Of a stretch of 64,000 nucleotides of DNA, positions 17,731-27,600 are shown piece by piece. Numbering within the stretch: position 1 is the stretch's first letter; every line of letters starts with the position of its first letter. Position numbers and translations under genes: made by a program. Below the pieces are notes generated by a model, which worked only from the letters and a program-made list of their open reading frames with translations, made no database searches and was not told where the DNA came from. Source of the stretch: Rapidithrix thailandica (GTDB lineage: Bacteria; Bacteroidota; Bacteroidia; Cytophagales; Flammeovirgaceae); assembly GCF_039710355.1 (NCBI RefSeq), contig NZ_JBDKWZ010000013.1:1-64000 (forward strand). Direction: 5' to 3'.

Positions 17731-17809
17731 GTAATTGAAGAAATATCAAAAAAATATTCTCAACAATTACCTAGTGTAGGTGAGTTATTTGGCTTATTGT
17801 CTTCCTCGA

Positions 17810-17860
17810 AAAAAGATGGCAAGAGATAGGTAATGCCTTTTCAAAGACATTACCTATCTC
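17810..17860 (-). terminator. Terminator after the Ig-repeat protein gene
   Basis: A 13-bp perfect stem, GAGATAGGTAATG / CATTACCTATCTC (17823-17860), has a 12-base loop. On the minus strand it is followed within ten bases by TTTTTT. It lies 13 bases beyond the stop codon at 17874 and would end the two-gene kinase/Ig-repeat operon. Confidence 0.8.
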
Positions 17861-17873
17861 CCGCCATATAAGC

Positions 17874-19625
17874 TTATTGTTTGGCCGATCCTTGCTGCCG
17901 GCTTGTTCTAAAGCTGATTTCTTTTGTGGAACTATTGCCTAAGTAGTCCACAGCCCTGATTTTCAAACGATATTTTTTATTGGGCTTAAGTCTGGAAATT
18001 TGCCCGGAGTACAGTCGTTCAGCTTGATCATTAAGGGAGTAGTAGATGTTTTCTAAGCCTGCGTATGTATCCGTGGCGGAAAGGAAAATACCTACATGAG
18101 CCGGATAAATATCCAGGTTGCCTTTGGTATCAATTGCGCCTACACTGAAGTTAATAAAGATTTTAGGGGCAGAATGATCCGTAAAGAAAAAGAGCCTTTC
18201 GACGTTCCGGTTATTCACATTGTCATAGCCAAAAAACTCCAATTGATGTAAGCCCTCTTTTGCCTGGGTTAAAGGCTGGGTGTATTCCGTTTCGGAGAGT
18301 TCCCCGTCAAAACTGTAGGTGATTTTCTGTAAACCGGACTCTCCGTCCACCGCTGCAAGTTGGATGGTATTGTTAGGGCCAATCAATAGAGTATCCTTCC
18401 GGTATAAGTGTTTTCCATTGATGGAATGTGAAAGTGTGGGGCCGGTAAGGTCTACATATACTTTACTTACATTATGTTTAAACTCTTCATAGCCGGTAGC
18501 ATTCCCGGATTGTGTCTGGTTGTTCAGGTTATCAACCGAATAGTAGCGGATGTAATGTTCTCCGGTCACATTGGGTAAGTAAAAAGGATTTTGATATTCG
18601 AGGAATTCCCCGTTGTCAATAGAATATTTGATTTCTTTGACCCCTACTTTGTTGTCGATGGCAGTCAGTTTAAGTTTGGTCCTTCCGGAAAAATATATCT
18701 GGTTGTTGGCCAGGTAGCGATCACCTAATATATCTGCTGCCATCAAAGGAGCGCTTTTATCCAGGTAAAATTCAAAAGTCTTTTCTTGTTCCTTATTCCC
18801 TACTTCATCTTCAGAATAATAAGTAATCCGGTGATGGCCTTCTTCCAGAAATGCAAAGTCAATTCCTTTTCCATTGTACACTTTGTACGTCCCTTCGTCA
18901 AATTTGTAATAAGTTGCTTTGACTCCGGAGAGTTTGTCATTTTTTAAAAGGTAAATCTTGCTTGAAAGGGAGATTACATTCTCCTTGGTAATGCCATTGA
19001 CGTTCAGATTGGATACCGGAGCTTCCAAATCTACAATAAATTGTTTCTGCTCGACCGGACTGGCATTGCCCACAAAGTCTACAGCATAAAATTTAACCTC
19101 AAACTCTCCTTGTTGGTCCATTTGTACAGGCTCGGTATACGCTATGAAACGTTCGGAGTTGACAGCATAGTAGATTTGTTTTACCCCGGACATTTTATCT
19201 TCGGATTGTAGTTGTATGGATAGAGACGAACCATAATAGGTCTTCCCGGCAGCTTGATGTATCTGGGCATCCTGAAACGTATTCTTTATGGAAGGGGCCA
19301 TGCCATCGGCATAAATCTCCAACATTACCTCTTGATGAGGGGTCACGGTATTTTGAGTCTCTTTATCTACGGCATACCGGGTGCGTATATAATTTAAGCC
19401 TTCGGTATCCAGGTAGAGAGGGTCGGCATATTGAGGTTTGGCAGCCCGCGTAAGGCGTTGTTGGGCCGAGTCCGGAGTGCTGGATACCCAAAGGTATACC
19501 GGAAGTTTTTTGTTCCAATATAACCTGCCGGCCGAATCTAGGTGATGGGTGGCCTCATGCGGTTGGGCCTGTGCCCAACCTCCACACAAGATTAGAAATA
19601 AGTTGGTTAGAAGTAGTTTATTCAT
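17874..19625 (-). CDS. Secreted protein with about five Ig-like (OmpL47-type) repeats
   Basis: This 583-residue protein has a signal peptide (MNKLLLTNLFLILCGGWAQAQ). From about residue 130 onward it is made of roughly five repeats of about 95 residues. Each has an I.Y.....F..Y strand pattern, a 'GEHYIRYYSVDNLNN'-like strand and a connecting '(D/E)..AP' turn (VDLEAPVSN, LDKSAPLMA, VDLTGPTLS, TDHSAPKIF). This matches the beta-sandwich repeats called OmpL47-like, or bacterial Ig, in exported surface proteins. There is no type IX C-terminal sorting signal that I recognise. Its ATG overlaps the end of the upstream sensor kinase gene by 8 bases, so the two are translated together and probably work together. 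Function unknown. Confidence 0.8.
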   Translation of the reverse strand: MNKLLLTNLFLILCGGWAQAQPHEATHHLDSAGRLYWNKKLPVYLWVSSTPDSAQQRLTRAAKPQYADPLYLDTEGLNYIRTRYAVDKETQNTVTPHQEVMLEIYADGMAPSIKNTFQDAQIHQAAGKTYYGSSLSIQLQSEDKMSGVKQIYYAVNSERFIAYTEPVQMDQQGEFEVKFYAVDFVGNASPVEQKQFIVDLEAPVSNLNVNGITKENVISLSSKIYLLKNDKLSGVKATYYKFDEGTYKVYNGKGIDFAFLEEGHHRITYYSEDEVGNKEQEKTFEFYLDKSAPLMAADILGDRYLANNQIYFSGRTKLKLTAIDNKVGVKEIKYSIDNGEFLEYQNPFYLPNVTGEHYIRYYSVDNLNNQTQSGNATGYEEFKHNVSKVYVDLTGPTLSHSINGKHLYRKDTLLIGPNNTIQLAAVDGESGLQKITYSFDGELSETEYTQPLTQAKEGLHQLEFFGYDNVNNRNVERLFFFTDHSAPKIFINFSVGAIDTKGNLDIYPAHVGIFLSATDTYAGLENIYYSLNDQAERLYSGQISRLKPNKKYRLKIRAVDYLGNSSTKEISFRTSRQQGSAKQ

Positions 19626-21357
19626 AGGACTTAAATGTTAATTCAACGGTAGTGCCCTGGTTAGGTTGGCTTTCTACATGAATCGCACCTTGGCTTATCC
19701 TGACAAGCTCAGCACTGAGTACAATGCCTAGTCCGGTTCCTTTTTCTTTGGCTGTGCCATAGGTGGATTTATTACTACTGAAATCAAACAGGGAGTCAAT
19801 TTTATCTTGTGTCATGCCGATGCCATTATCTGTAATGGACAGGCGTATTTTTTCTGAAAGTTGCGTTCCGCTGATTTTTACCTCTCCTCCGTGGGGGGTA
19901 AACTTGATGGCATTTTGCATCAGGTTTCTCACCACAATTTTCAACATATCCGGATCGGCCAAAGCATGAAGTGAAGCAGGGACTTCATTGGACAAACGGA
20001 TGGACTTGGCTTCTGCCAAAGAGGCTAACAGCCGACTGTTTTGCTCTACTACTTCATACATAGCCACTTTATCAAATTGGGGCTTGAGCTCTTGCATCTG
20101 CGTTCTGGACCAATGCAAAAGATTTTCTAATAAATCGGCACTGGCCGAAAGCCGGGTTTTTAATTGTAGAAATATACGGGTGAGCTCTTCCGAAAAATCA
20201 AAATCATCGATGATATAAAAAAAACTCTGCAAAGAGCTGATCGGGCTCCTCAGGTCGTGCGCAATGATGGAAAAGATTTTGTTCTTTACCTCATTGGAAT
20301 GTGCTAATTCTTGCTTTTGCTTCTCTATGGACAAGTTTTGCTCATGCAAGCGTTTGTTTTGCCTGGCGCCTTTGCGAAGAAAGAAAAATAACAGACCGGC
20401 AATCGACAGTAAAGAGAGTGAAACAATAATCGAAAGATTCCGGATATAGGCTTTCTCTTGTTTTAGTACCTGATTTTCTTTCTCTTTGAGCAAAGCCTCT
20501 GCCGACTGTATTTCCCGCTCGCGCTTGAGAAGCGTAACCTCCAGTTCTTTTTTGGAGAGGTGGGTATATAAGTTCTGGTTTATGGATTCTACTTCGTGGA
20601 TTTCCTTTTCTTTTTCCTTGATCTCCATTTGTTTTTTTAAGAGTTCTAGCTCTTTGGCTTGTTTTTCGGCCAGTGCCAGCTTTTTTTGAATACTTTCCTC
20701 TTTCAGTTCTTGAGAAAGTTTATTGACCTTGTTGCGCTGTAACTGCTCATGAAAGGATTTGTATAATTCAAAATACTTTAAGGTCTGCTCCACATCTCCC
20801 TTTTTCTCATAAGTTTCCGATAGCATCCCATATACGCTTTTCATTTGATTCACATCATTGAGTTCCCGGGCTGTGGTAAGTGCTTGTTGTAAATCTTCGA
20901 TAGCGAGATCGTATTTTTTTAGATTGCTGTAAGCAATAGAGCGGTTGATCAGGGCCGATATCATGCCCACAGGCTCATGGCCGGCTTTCCGGGCGGCCAG
21001 GGTTTTGGTGAAGTGTTTTAAAGAGCTTTCATAATCCTGTATATCTCCGTAAAGCATGCCCAGGTTGTTATGAATCATGGCCACACCATTTTCATTTTCC
21101 AACTTGGCATTGAGTGATAAGGAACGCTCGTAGTACTGAATAGCCTCATTATAATTGTTATGGTTCCAATAAATAAAAGCGGCATCATTCAGCATTCTGG
21201 ATGCTTCCTTGTAATTATTTTTACTAAGGTATTCATGGTGTTTGGACAGGTAAGTAGCCACCTTCCCTGAGTCGCTTCTGGAAAGAGGCTGAATTTGGGT
21301 GTATCCCAATGAACGTAAACCTACTAATAGGAATAGCGTCAGGATTATAGGTCTCAT
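19618..21357 (-). CDS. TPR-containing sensor histidine kinase
   Basis: This 579-residue protein has, in order: a signal peptide; about four to five tetratricopeptide repeats (about 35-215, such as YYERSLSLNAKLENENGVA and IHNNLGMLYGDIQDYESSL); a long Lys/Glu-rich coiled coil (about 215-300); one membrane span (about 308-328); a HisKA domain with His367 in the motif HDLRSP; and a HATPase domain with its N, G1 and G2 boxes (QNAIKFTP, DNGIGM, GTGLGIVLS). The ATG at 21357 is preferred to the TTG two codons earlier. No response regulator is adjacent. The only partner is the overlapping secreted Ig-repeat gene, which suggests a sensory module built on an extracytoplasmic protein. Confidence 0.92.
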   Translation of the reverse strand: MRPIILTLFLLVGLRSLGYTQIQPLSRSDSGKVATYLSKHHEYLSKNNYKEASRMLNDAAFIYWNHNNYNEAIQYYERSLSLNAKLENENGVAMIHNNLGMLYGDIQDYESSLKHFTKTLAARKAGHEPVGMISALINRSIAYSNLKKYDLAIEDLQQALTTARELNDVNQMKSVYGMLSETYEKKGDVEQTLKYFELYKSFHEQLQRNKVNKLSQELKEESIQKKLALAEKQAKELELLKKQMEIKEKEKEIHEVESINQNLYTHLSKKELEVTLLKREREIQSAEALLKEKENQVLKQEKAYIRNLSIIVSLSLLSIAGLLFFFLRKGARQNKRLHEQNLSIEKQKQELAHSNEVKNKIFSIIAHDLRSPISSLQSFFYIIDDFDFSEELTRIFLQLKTRLSASADLLENLLHWSRTQMQELKPQFDKVAMYEVVEQNSRLLASLAEAKSIRLSNEVPASLHALADPDMLKIVVRNLMQNAIKFTPHGGEVKISGTQLSEKIRLSITDNGIGMTQDKIDSLFDFSSNKSTYGTAKEKGTGLGIVLSAELVRISQGAIHVESQPNQGTTVELTFKSYE

Positions 21358-21646
21358 TCGCAAAGAAGATAGTGTTAGTTTAAGCCTTAAGGTATACTGA
21401 AAATCCCTGATTTTTTGCTAGAAAAATTCAACGTTTAAGAGTGCAAATCTAAGTAGTAAAATGAGAAATAAAAGCAGAATGTGAAATAGTGTTTGGATTT
21501 ATTATAAATTATTTTTTTGAACTGGTATGCAGTGTGTTAGTCCCATCCTTAAATGGTTTTTTTGCTTAAAAAATCAATTTGTTAAATTGTAAATGCCTTT
21601 TGGTTGGCATGTAAATTTACGATTTTAACGACTAACTGTCAACATC

Positions 21647-22534
21647 ATGTGGTACCTGCTCCTGGCGGCATTGTGCACCTTTCTCACCTATTTTCATTTC
21701 AAGGTTTTTGCGCTGTATAATATAGCCACTCTTCCCGCCTTGTTGACTAACTATGTTGTATGTGTAATAGCGGGCTTGTTATTTTTCCCTATTGAGTCAT
21801 GGGAGAGTTTGTTACATAAGGATTGGCTTTATTGGGCGGGGTTATTGGGAGCTTTGTTCATCTTGCATTATCTACTCTTGATTTATGCCACGGCCCGAGT
21901 AGGCTTAGCAATTATTACCATTGCCAGTAAAGTTTCCTTCACCTTGCCTGTAGTTATCAGCTTGGTCTATATTCCAAGTGTTTATAAAACCTTGTCGTGG
22001 CTTAATTATACAGGTGTGGTATTGTCCGTAATAGCAGTGCTATTTATCTCAATTCAAAGAAAATCCGGTAACGAGTCTACACTCTTCAAATTATCTTCAT
22101 TACGTTGGGCATGGGTAGTTTTCCTTGTAGGAGGAGGTATCGACACACTGATTAATTTTATCAATTACCGATATTTATCAGAGGAAACGGAGGTAAGTTT
22201 TCCCATCGCCACCTTTGCATTTGCTCTGTTAACTGGCGTGGTAGCAACGGGGGTAAAACACTCTTTTCTATCTGGGTTCGGGCAAGTTGTGTTGTTAAAG
22301 TCATGCTTGGGGGGTGTGAGTTTGGGAGTCGTGAATTTTTTCTCTTTTTATTTCATTTTAAAAGCCCTCCGGTATTTTCAACACCAAGGTTCATTGGTTT
22401 TTCCCTTGCTCAATATTTTGGTGATTTTATTGATCGCAGGCATTTCCAAATGGGGCTTTCGTGAAAAACTCTCCCGGCTCAATTTTTTAGGGATTGCCCT
22501 GGCACTGTTGTCATTGTTATTTATTGCTTTGTAA
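21647..22534 (+). CDS. EamA/DMT-type transporter
   Basis: This 295-residue protein consists almost entirely of about ten hydrophobic segments. The layout is the doubled five-helix EamA arrangement of the drug/metabolite transporter superfamily, with a second-half break near residue 150 after IQRKSGNESTLFK. The substrate cannot be read from the sequence. It is transcribed divergently from the sensor kinase gene (289 bases between starts) and is separated from the downstream ECF sigma gene by about 217 bases. Confidence 0.82.
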   Translation: MWYLLLAALCTFLTYFHFKVFALYNIATLPALLTNYVVCVIAGLLFFPIESWESLLHKDWLYWAGLLGALFILHYLLLIYATARVGLAIITIASKVSFTLPVVISLVYIPSVYKTLSWLNYTGVVLSVIAVLFISIQRKSGNESTLFKLSSLRWAWVVFLVGGGIDTLINFINYRYLSEETEVSFPIATFAFALLTGVVATGVKHSFLSGFGQVVLLKSCLGGVSLGVVNFFSFYFILKALRYFQHQGSLVFPLLNILVILLIAGISKWGFREKLSRLNFLGIALALLSLLFIAL

Positions 22535-22751
22535 ATAAATGATTTGTAAAGTAGAGATGTATATTTTAATCGTGTCTACTGTTGAAAACAGGGTAAGGCT
22601 GAGGAGAAGAGTGACTTTGACTTGCTAATTAGCTTTCCGTTTTTGTTTGCCATACAGCAATTAACAACTTCGATTAAATTAATATTCCGGTAACAGCATT
22701 TCACTTCAAGCTTTCTAATTTCGCTATGTGGAATAAAAGGAAGTGCTGGCA

Positions 22752-23288
22752 ATGAAAAATTACTTTCAGGCAATACAACAAGGCCAAATGGAAGGTTTGG
22801 AAAAGCTTTACGAAAGCTATTACCAACGCCTATGCCGTTTTGCTCATTGTTACCTCCATCAGGCTGAAGTGGCTGAAGATGTGGTATCCGAGATATTTTT
22901 ACAGCTCTGGGAAAAACGCCATACATTGATCGTTCCTGAAAAAGTGGAAACCTATCTATTTGCCGCCACCCGGAACAAATGCCTGAATTACTTGCGGGAC
23001 CATCAAAAAACGGAAGATTTCTCTCAAGTACAATTGTCACTGACGCTTCCCTCACCGGAAAAAGGCTATATTCACAAAGAGCAACTCGAAAGAGCCCAAG
23101 CTTATATCAATACCTTTCCGGGACAACAAAAGAAAATCTTTATCCTCAGTAGAGTAGAGGGCTTTACCTATAAAGAAATTGCCCAAATACTCAACCTCTC
23201 TGAAAAGACGGTAGAACATCATATGGGGCAAGCCCTGAAAAAAATGGCCCGATTTCACGTTGCCCGTTCTCTTGAAATTAAGGATTGA
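22752..23288 (+). CDS. RNA polymerase sigma-70 factor of the Bacteroides ECF expansion
   Basis: This 178-residue ECF sigma factor has region 2 at about 10-80 (DVVSEIFLQLWEKR, then TYLFAATRNKCLNYLRDH) and region 4 at about 110-170 (FILSRVEGFTYKEIAQILNL, SEKTVEHHMGQALKKM). I use the ATG at 22752; a GTG three codons earlier is the alternative. The gene order sigma, FecR, SusC, SusD is the standard arrangement for a surface-signalling-controlled uptake locus. An occupied SusC signals through FecR to release the sigma factor, which then raises expression of the locus. Confidence 0.95.
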   Translation: MKNYFQAIQQGQMEGLEKLYESYYQRLCRFAHCYLHQAEVAEDVVSEIFLQLWEKRHTLIVPEKVETYLFAATRNKCLNYLRDHQKTEDFSQVQLSLTLPSPEKGYIHKEQLERAQAYINTFPGQQKKIFILSRVEGFTYKEIAQILNLSEKTVEHHMGQALKKMARFHVARSLEIKD

Positions 23289-23440
23289 TGGGGTAAAATA
23301 CTCCCGAATAATTAGCCGCAAAGCTAGGTTGAGCCTAAAAAAATAGGATACCTCTTTCATTTTCAACCTTCTTTAGCTTCTGTTAACTCTCTTTTAATTT
23401 TTCTGATTTTGATTTAACAAACAGTTCACGGAATTGACTA

Positions 23441-23468
23441 AGGGTAGAACAGGGGTTTTTGTGCCTTA
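23441..23468 (+). promoter_or_regulatory. Candidate ECF-dependent promoter of the fecR-susCD genes
   Basis: AGGGTAG at 23441-23447 and GTGCCTTA at 23461-23468 are separated by 13 bases, just 49 bases before the fecR start. From memory, a similar GGGTAG/TCTTA pair is often seen before fecR genes of Bacteroidota. I infer that this is the autoregulated ECF promoter. No second copy was found in the window to confirm it. Confidence 0.35.
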
Positions 23469-23516
23469 CTCATGAAAGCCGCCCATTGATGGGGCTGGTA
23501 CTATACAACAAACGTA

Positions 23517-24509
23517 ATGACGATGGAGGAGAATTATAAGGACGATCAACTGTGGGAACTGATGGCCAGGGTGCTGGATGGAGAGGCTACGGCATCACAG
23601 CGCAATCAATTGGAGCGGATACTGGAAAAGGAGCAGAAGTTAAAACGGAAGTTTGAAGAGTTGAAGGCTATCCGGAAAGCAAAAGTAGAGATCAACGATA
23701 CGAACCAGTACAACAAAAGATCTTTTGATCAGCTAAAACAAAAACTTGAGACAACTCAACAAAGCACAAAACGAGATTTTAGTGCTTCGGGCTGGTGGCA
23801 GTGGGCTGCTGCAAGTGTGGTACTTCTTCTGGGACTGGGTTTATGGTGGCAAATGAACGGTACGGAGCCGGATTATTTAGAACTTACAGCCCCTGTGGGA
23901 GAAGTGGCTCAATACACCTTGCCGGATGGCTCGCAGGTATGGTTAAATGCAGGAAGCTCTTTGCACTACCGGAAGGATTTTCAAGATCACCGGGAGACCT
24001 TATTGCAAGGTGAAGGTTTTTTTGCGGTGCAGAAGGATGCCGAACATCCCTTTACGGTAAATACCGGCTCCTTAACGACCAGGGTATTGGGTACCTCTTT
24101 TCATATACAAGCTTACCCGGAAATGAAGGAAGAGGTGGAAGTAGCGCTGTTTACCGGGAAGGTAGAAGTGGAAAAACAAGGCGGAAAAGTTTTGGCCGTT
24201 TTGTCGCCAGGAGAGCAGTTACACTATCAACATGAAATAGTGGCCGTGTCAACATTTGAACAGACTACGGTAGGAGAGTGGCGTTATGGAAAGTTAAATT
24301 TTTACCAAGCTAGTTTTGAGGAAGTGATCGCAAAGTTGGAGAGGAAATTTGACGTGGAAATAACCACTCTCGGAACAGCTGGAGACGAGTTCCGGTTAAC
24401 AGCTAAATTTGATGAAAAAGCCACTTTAAACGAAGTGCTGGAAGGCTTGGCTTACTTACAGTCTTTTGAGTATACGATCCATCAGCAAAACGTGGAGCTT
24501 AGGTTTTAA
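23517..24509 (+). CDS. FecR-family anti-sigma factor
   Basis: This 330-residue protein has a cytoplasmic anti-sigma part (about 1-90), one membrane helix (about 95-115, WWQWAAASVVLLLGLGLWW) and a periplasmic FecR domain. FecR hallmarks are YTLPDGSQVWLNAGSSLHYR, FTVNTGSLTTRVLGTSFHI and VALFTGKVEVE. The C-terminal DUF4974-like part (KLNFYQASFEEVIAKLERKF) would contact the STN domain of the TonB receptor. It holds the ECF sigma factor inactive until the outer-membrane receptor binds substrate. Spacing to susC is 135 bases, containing a long hairpin. Confidence 0.95.
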   Translation: MTMEENYKDDQLWELMARVLDGEATASQRNQLERILEKEQKLKRKFEELKAIRKAKVEINDTNQYNKRSFDQLKQKLETTQQSTKRDFSASGWWQWAAASVVLLLGLGLWWQMNGTEPDYLELTAPVGEVAQYTLPDGSQVWLNAGSSLHYRKDFQDHRETLLQGEGFFAVQKDAEHPFTVNTGSLTTRVLGTSFHIQAYPEMKEEVEVALFTGKVEVEKQGGKVLAVLSPGEQLHYQHEIVAVSTFEQTTVGEWRYGKLNFYQASFEEVIAKLERKFDVEITTLGTAGDEFRLTAKFDEKATLNEVLEGLAYLQSFEYTIHQQNVELRF

Positions 24510-24553
24510 ACATGCTTTTAGAATAAATTGAATTAAAACCCTATAAAAAAGGC

Positions 24554-24604
24554 GAAAGCTCAAGGCTCTCTTAATGTTGCGCAAAATAGAGAACTTGAGC
24601 CTTC
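24554..24604 (+). promoter_or_regulatory. Intergenic hairpin between fecR and susC
   Basis: An imperfect 17-bp stem (GAAAGCTCAAGGCTCTCT / AGAGAACTTGAGCCTTC) has a ~16-base loop containing CGCAA. It has no T run on the plus strand, so it is more likely an mRNA-stability or attenuation element than a full terminator. A similar hairpin lies between susC and susD. Confidence 0.55.
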
Positions 24605-24644
24605 ACAAAACAAATTGAATCTTCTTTAAAATCTTCTGCAATTT

Positions 24645-27600
24645 ATGAAAAAAATGCTACCATGGAAAGCCCATGTACAAAAATGGGTCCTGGCAATGCT
24701 ATGCCTTATGCTATGTATTGCTCCGCTGACAGCACAACCTTCGGAGGCTCCGAAAGTCAGTATTCAGTTGGAAAATGTGACTACCGAAGCGTTGCTGGCA
24801 GAACTGGAAAATCAAACAAATTTTCATTTTGCCTATAACAAGGAAGCCGCTTTCCTTTTCAAGAAAGTAAGTATGCATGCTCGAGAACTTCCTTTGGAGG
24901 AGGTGTTGCGAAAATTGAGTGAGCGGCAAGGCCTTTCATATAAAACCATCAACAATACGATTTGGCTAAAAGCCGGAACTTCCCGGACCATCGAATTGAT
25001 CAAAGGAAAAATCGTAGATGCGGAAGACAATAGCCCTTTGGTAGGAGCCAGTGTGGTGGTGAAGGGGACTTCCATAGGTACCATTAGTGATGTCAATGGT
25101 GAATTCCGCTTGGCCAACGTAGAGCAAGGGGTGACTTTGCTAGTGTCCTATATCGGCTATGAAGCTCAAGAGATTGAGGTGAATAGTGAGACCTTGCATA
25201 TCGCTTTGAAAAGCAATACACGCCAACTTCAGGAAGTAGTTGTCGGTGCCTTGGGTATTGAACGGGAAACATACTCTTTGGGCTATGCCGTGCAAAAAGT
25301 AGGAGATGATGACATTTCGGAAGTGCGCTCAGGCAACTGGGTCAATACGCTGAAAGGAAAGGTAGCCGGCTTGAATTTTACCAATGCAGGTACCGGTCCG
25401 GCAGGAACTACCCGTATTACCTTACGGGGCGAAAATACCCTGAATTTTGCCAATAACGAAGCCATGATTGTGGTAGATGGTATTCCGGTGAACAGCGGTA
25501 TGACAGGCAACGGGGAAGGCTCGTATTTGGGAGAAGACTTGCCTGTAGATTACGGGGATGGGATCAGCGATTTGAACCCGGACGATATTCAAAGCATCTC
25601 GGTACTCAAAGGCCCGACTGCTGCGGCTTTATACGGTTCGCGGGCGATGAACGGGGTCATCATGATTACCACCAAAACTGCGAAGAAAAATAAAAAATTA
25701 GGGGTGAACTTCAGTACGAGTTTCACCTTGGATAAAATTAACCGCTGGCCGGATTATCAAACGGAGTATGGCTCCGGAAGCCGGACGAAAAATCCTCCTC
25801 TATACTATTCTTTTGGCAAAACAGAAGATGGAAAAGGAACGCAATCCACACACTCTTGGGGACCCGGATTCGAAGGACAGGATTTTTATCAATATCCGGA
25901 TACGGATGTCAGAACTGCTTGGCAAGCCCGCGACCATGTGAAAGGTTTCTTTGAAGAAGGAACCACGGTTAACCACAACCTTTCGGTCAGTGGTGCCGGA
26001 GAAATGGGAAGTATGCGCCTCTCTTTGTCGCATTTGAAAAATGACTGGATTGTGCCCAATACAGGTTTTGAAAAGAACAGTATTGCCTTGAATACGACTT
26101 TTCACCTGAACAAATACATTAAGATTAAGGCTCAGGGAAGCTATATCAAAAAGAAAAGTGATAACCTTCCGGCAGCAGGATACGGCTCGCATTCTCCCAT
26201 GTATTTCTTTATGTGGAATACCAACAATATCGATGTGAATTGGTTGAAAGATTATTGGTTGGAAGAGAATGTGCTACAGGACAATGCCACCAACCCCAAT
26301 GCCGATAATCCTTATTTCCAAAGTTATGAGCAAATTGATTCACAAGAGAAGGACAGGGTGATCGGAATGGTGTCAGCCCATATCCAAGCCACAGATGAAA
26401 TTGATTTGATGCTTCGAACCGGTTTGGATCAATCTGAGGATTTCCGTAGAACGATTCGCCCGATGAGTAGTATTAAGTTTCCCCGGGGGATGTATCGTGA
26501 ACAAACCGTTTTCTATCAAGAAAACAACTCGGATTTCTTAGCATCCTACAAACCCAAATGGGAAGAATTTGAATTCAAAGCTTCTGTGGGTGGGAACTAC
26601 CGGAAGTTAATCAAGCGAAACTATAAACTCACAGCCAAGGAATTGAATATCCCCGGGGTGTATAATTTAGGAAATGCTACCACCATGCCCGTCCTGTCAA
26701 ACTCCCGGTACCGTCATGATGTGTATAGTTTATATGCCTTGTTAAGCTTGGGTAGAAAATGGTGGTATTTGGATTTGACGGCCCGCAATGACTGGTCAAG
26801 TACCTTGCCTCAATCGCATAACTCTTTCTTTTACCCTTCTGCCAGTTTGAGTTTATTGGTTTCTGAAATGGTGGATTTAGGAGCGGTAGATTTATTGAAA
26901 GTCCGCCTTTCGGCAGCACAAGTGGGGAATGATACCCGCCCGTACAAGCTGGAACGCTACTATTCTTACAGCGAGTTTAATGCTTCCGTATACAATCCTT
27001 CGACCATCCCGAACAGCAATCTTTTGCCTGAGCAGGTTACTTCTTATGAGGCGGGAGTGGATTTGAGAATGTTCAAAGGAAGACTCAATTTTGATGCGAC
27101 CGTGTACCACTCTCAGATCCATGATCAGATCATTGACATTCCTATTGACCCATCCAGTGGCTATAAGAAAGTATTGTTGAATGCCGGGCAAATTAACAAT
27201 ACCGGTTTGGAATTGACTGCAGGTTTCTCCGCGATCCGCACGGAAAAATTCCAATGGAAAACCAATATCAATTGGGCTACCAACCGGGGGAAAGTGGTGG
27301 AGTTGGCGGATGGAGTAGAGAATTATATCATGGCGGATGGAATCTATCACCGGGTAACGGTGGAAGCTCGTCCGGGAGAACGATTGGGAGATATTTACGG
27401 AAGAGGTTATAAGAGAGCACCTTCCGGAGAAATTATATACGAAGACGGTATGCCTGTGTTGGATACGGAAATCAAAAAAGTAGGAAATGCTTTTCCTGAC
27501 TGGACCGGAGGCTTGTACAATGAATTTACTTATAAAGGCTTTCGCTTAGGGGTATTATTTGACGTGCGTAAAGGAGGAGATTTGTACTCGTTAACCTATG

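Larger units (their letters stand above)
17534..17873. other. Intergenic region with rnr leader and an upstream terminator
   Basis: These 340 bases lie between the rnr start and the end of the Ig-repeat protein gene, both minus strand. They contain a terminator-like hairpin (17810-17860) and a candidate rnr promoter (17699-17730). I see no coding sequence here. Confidence 0.6.
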
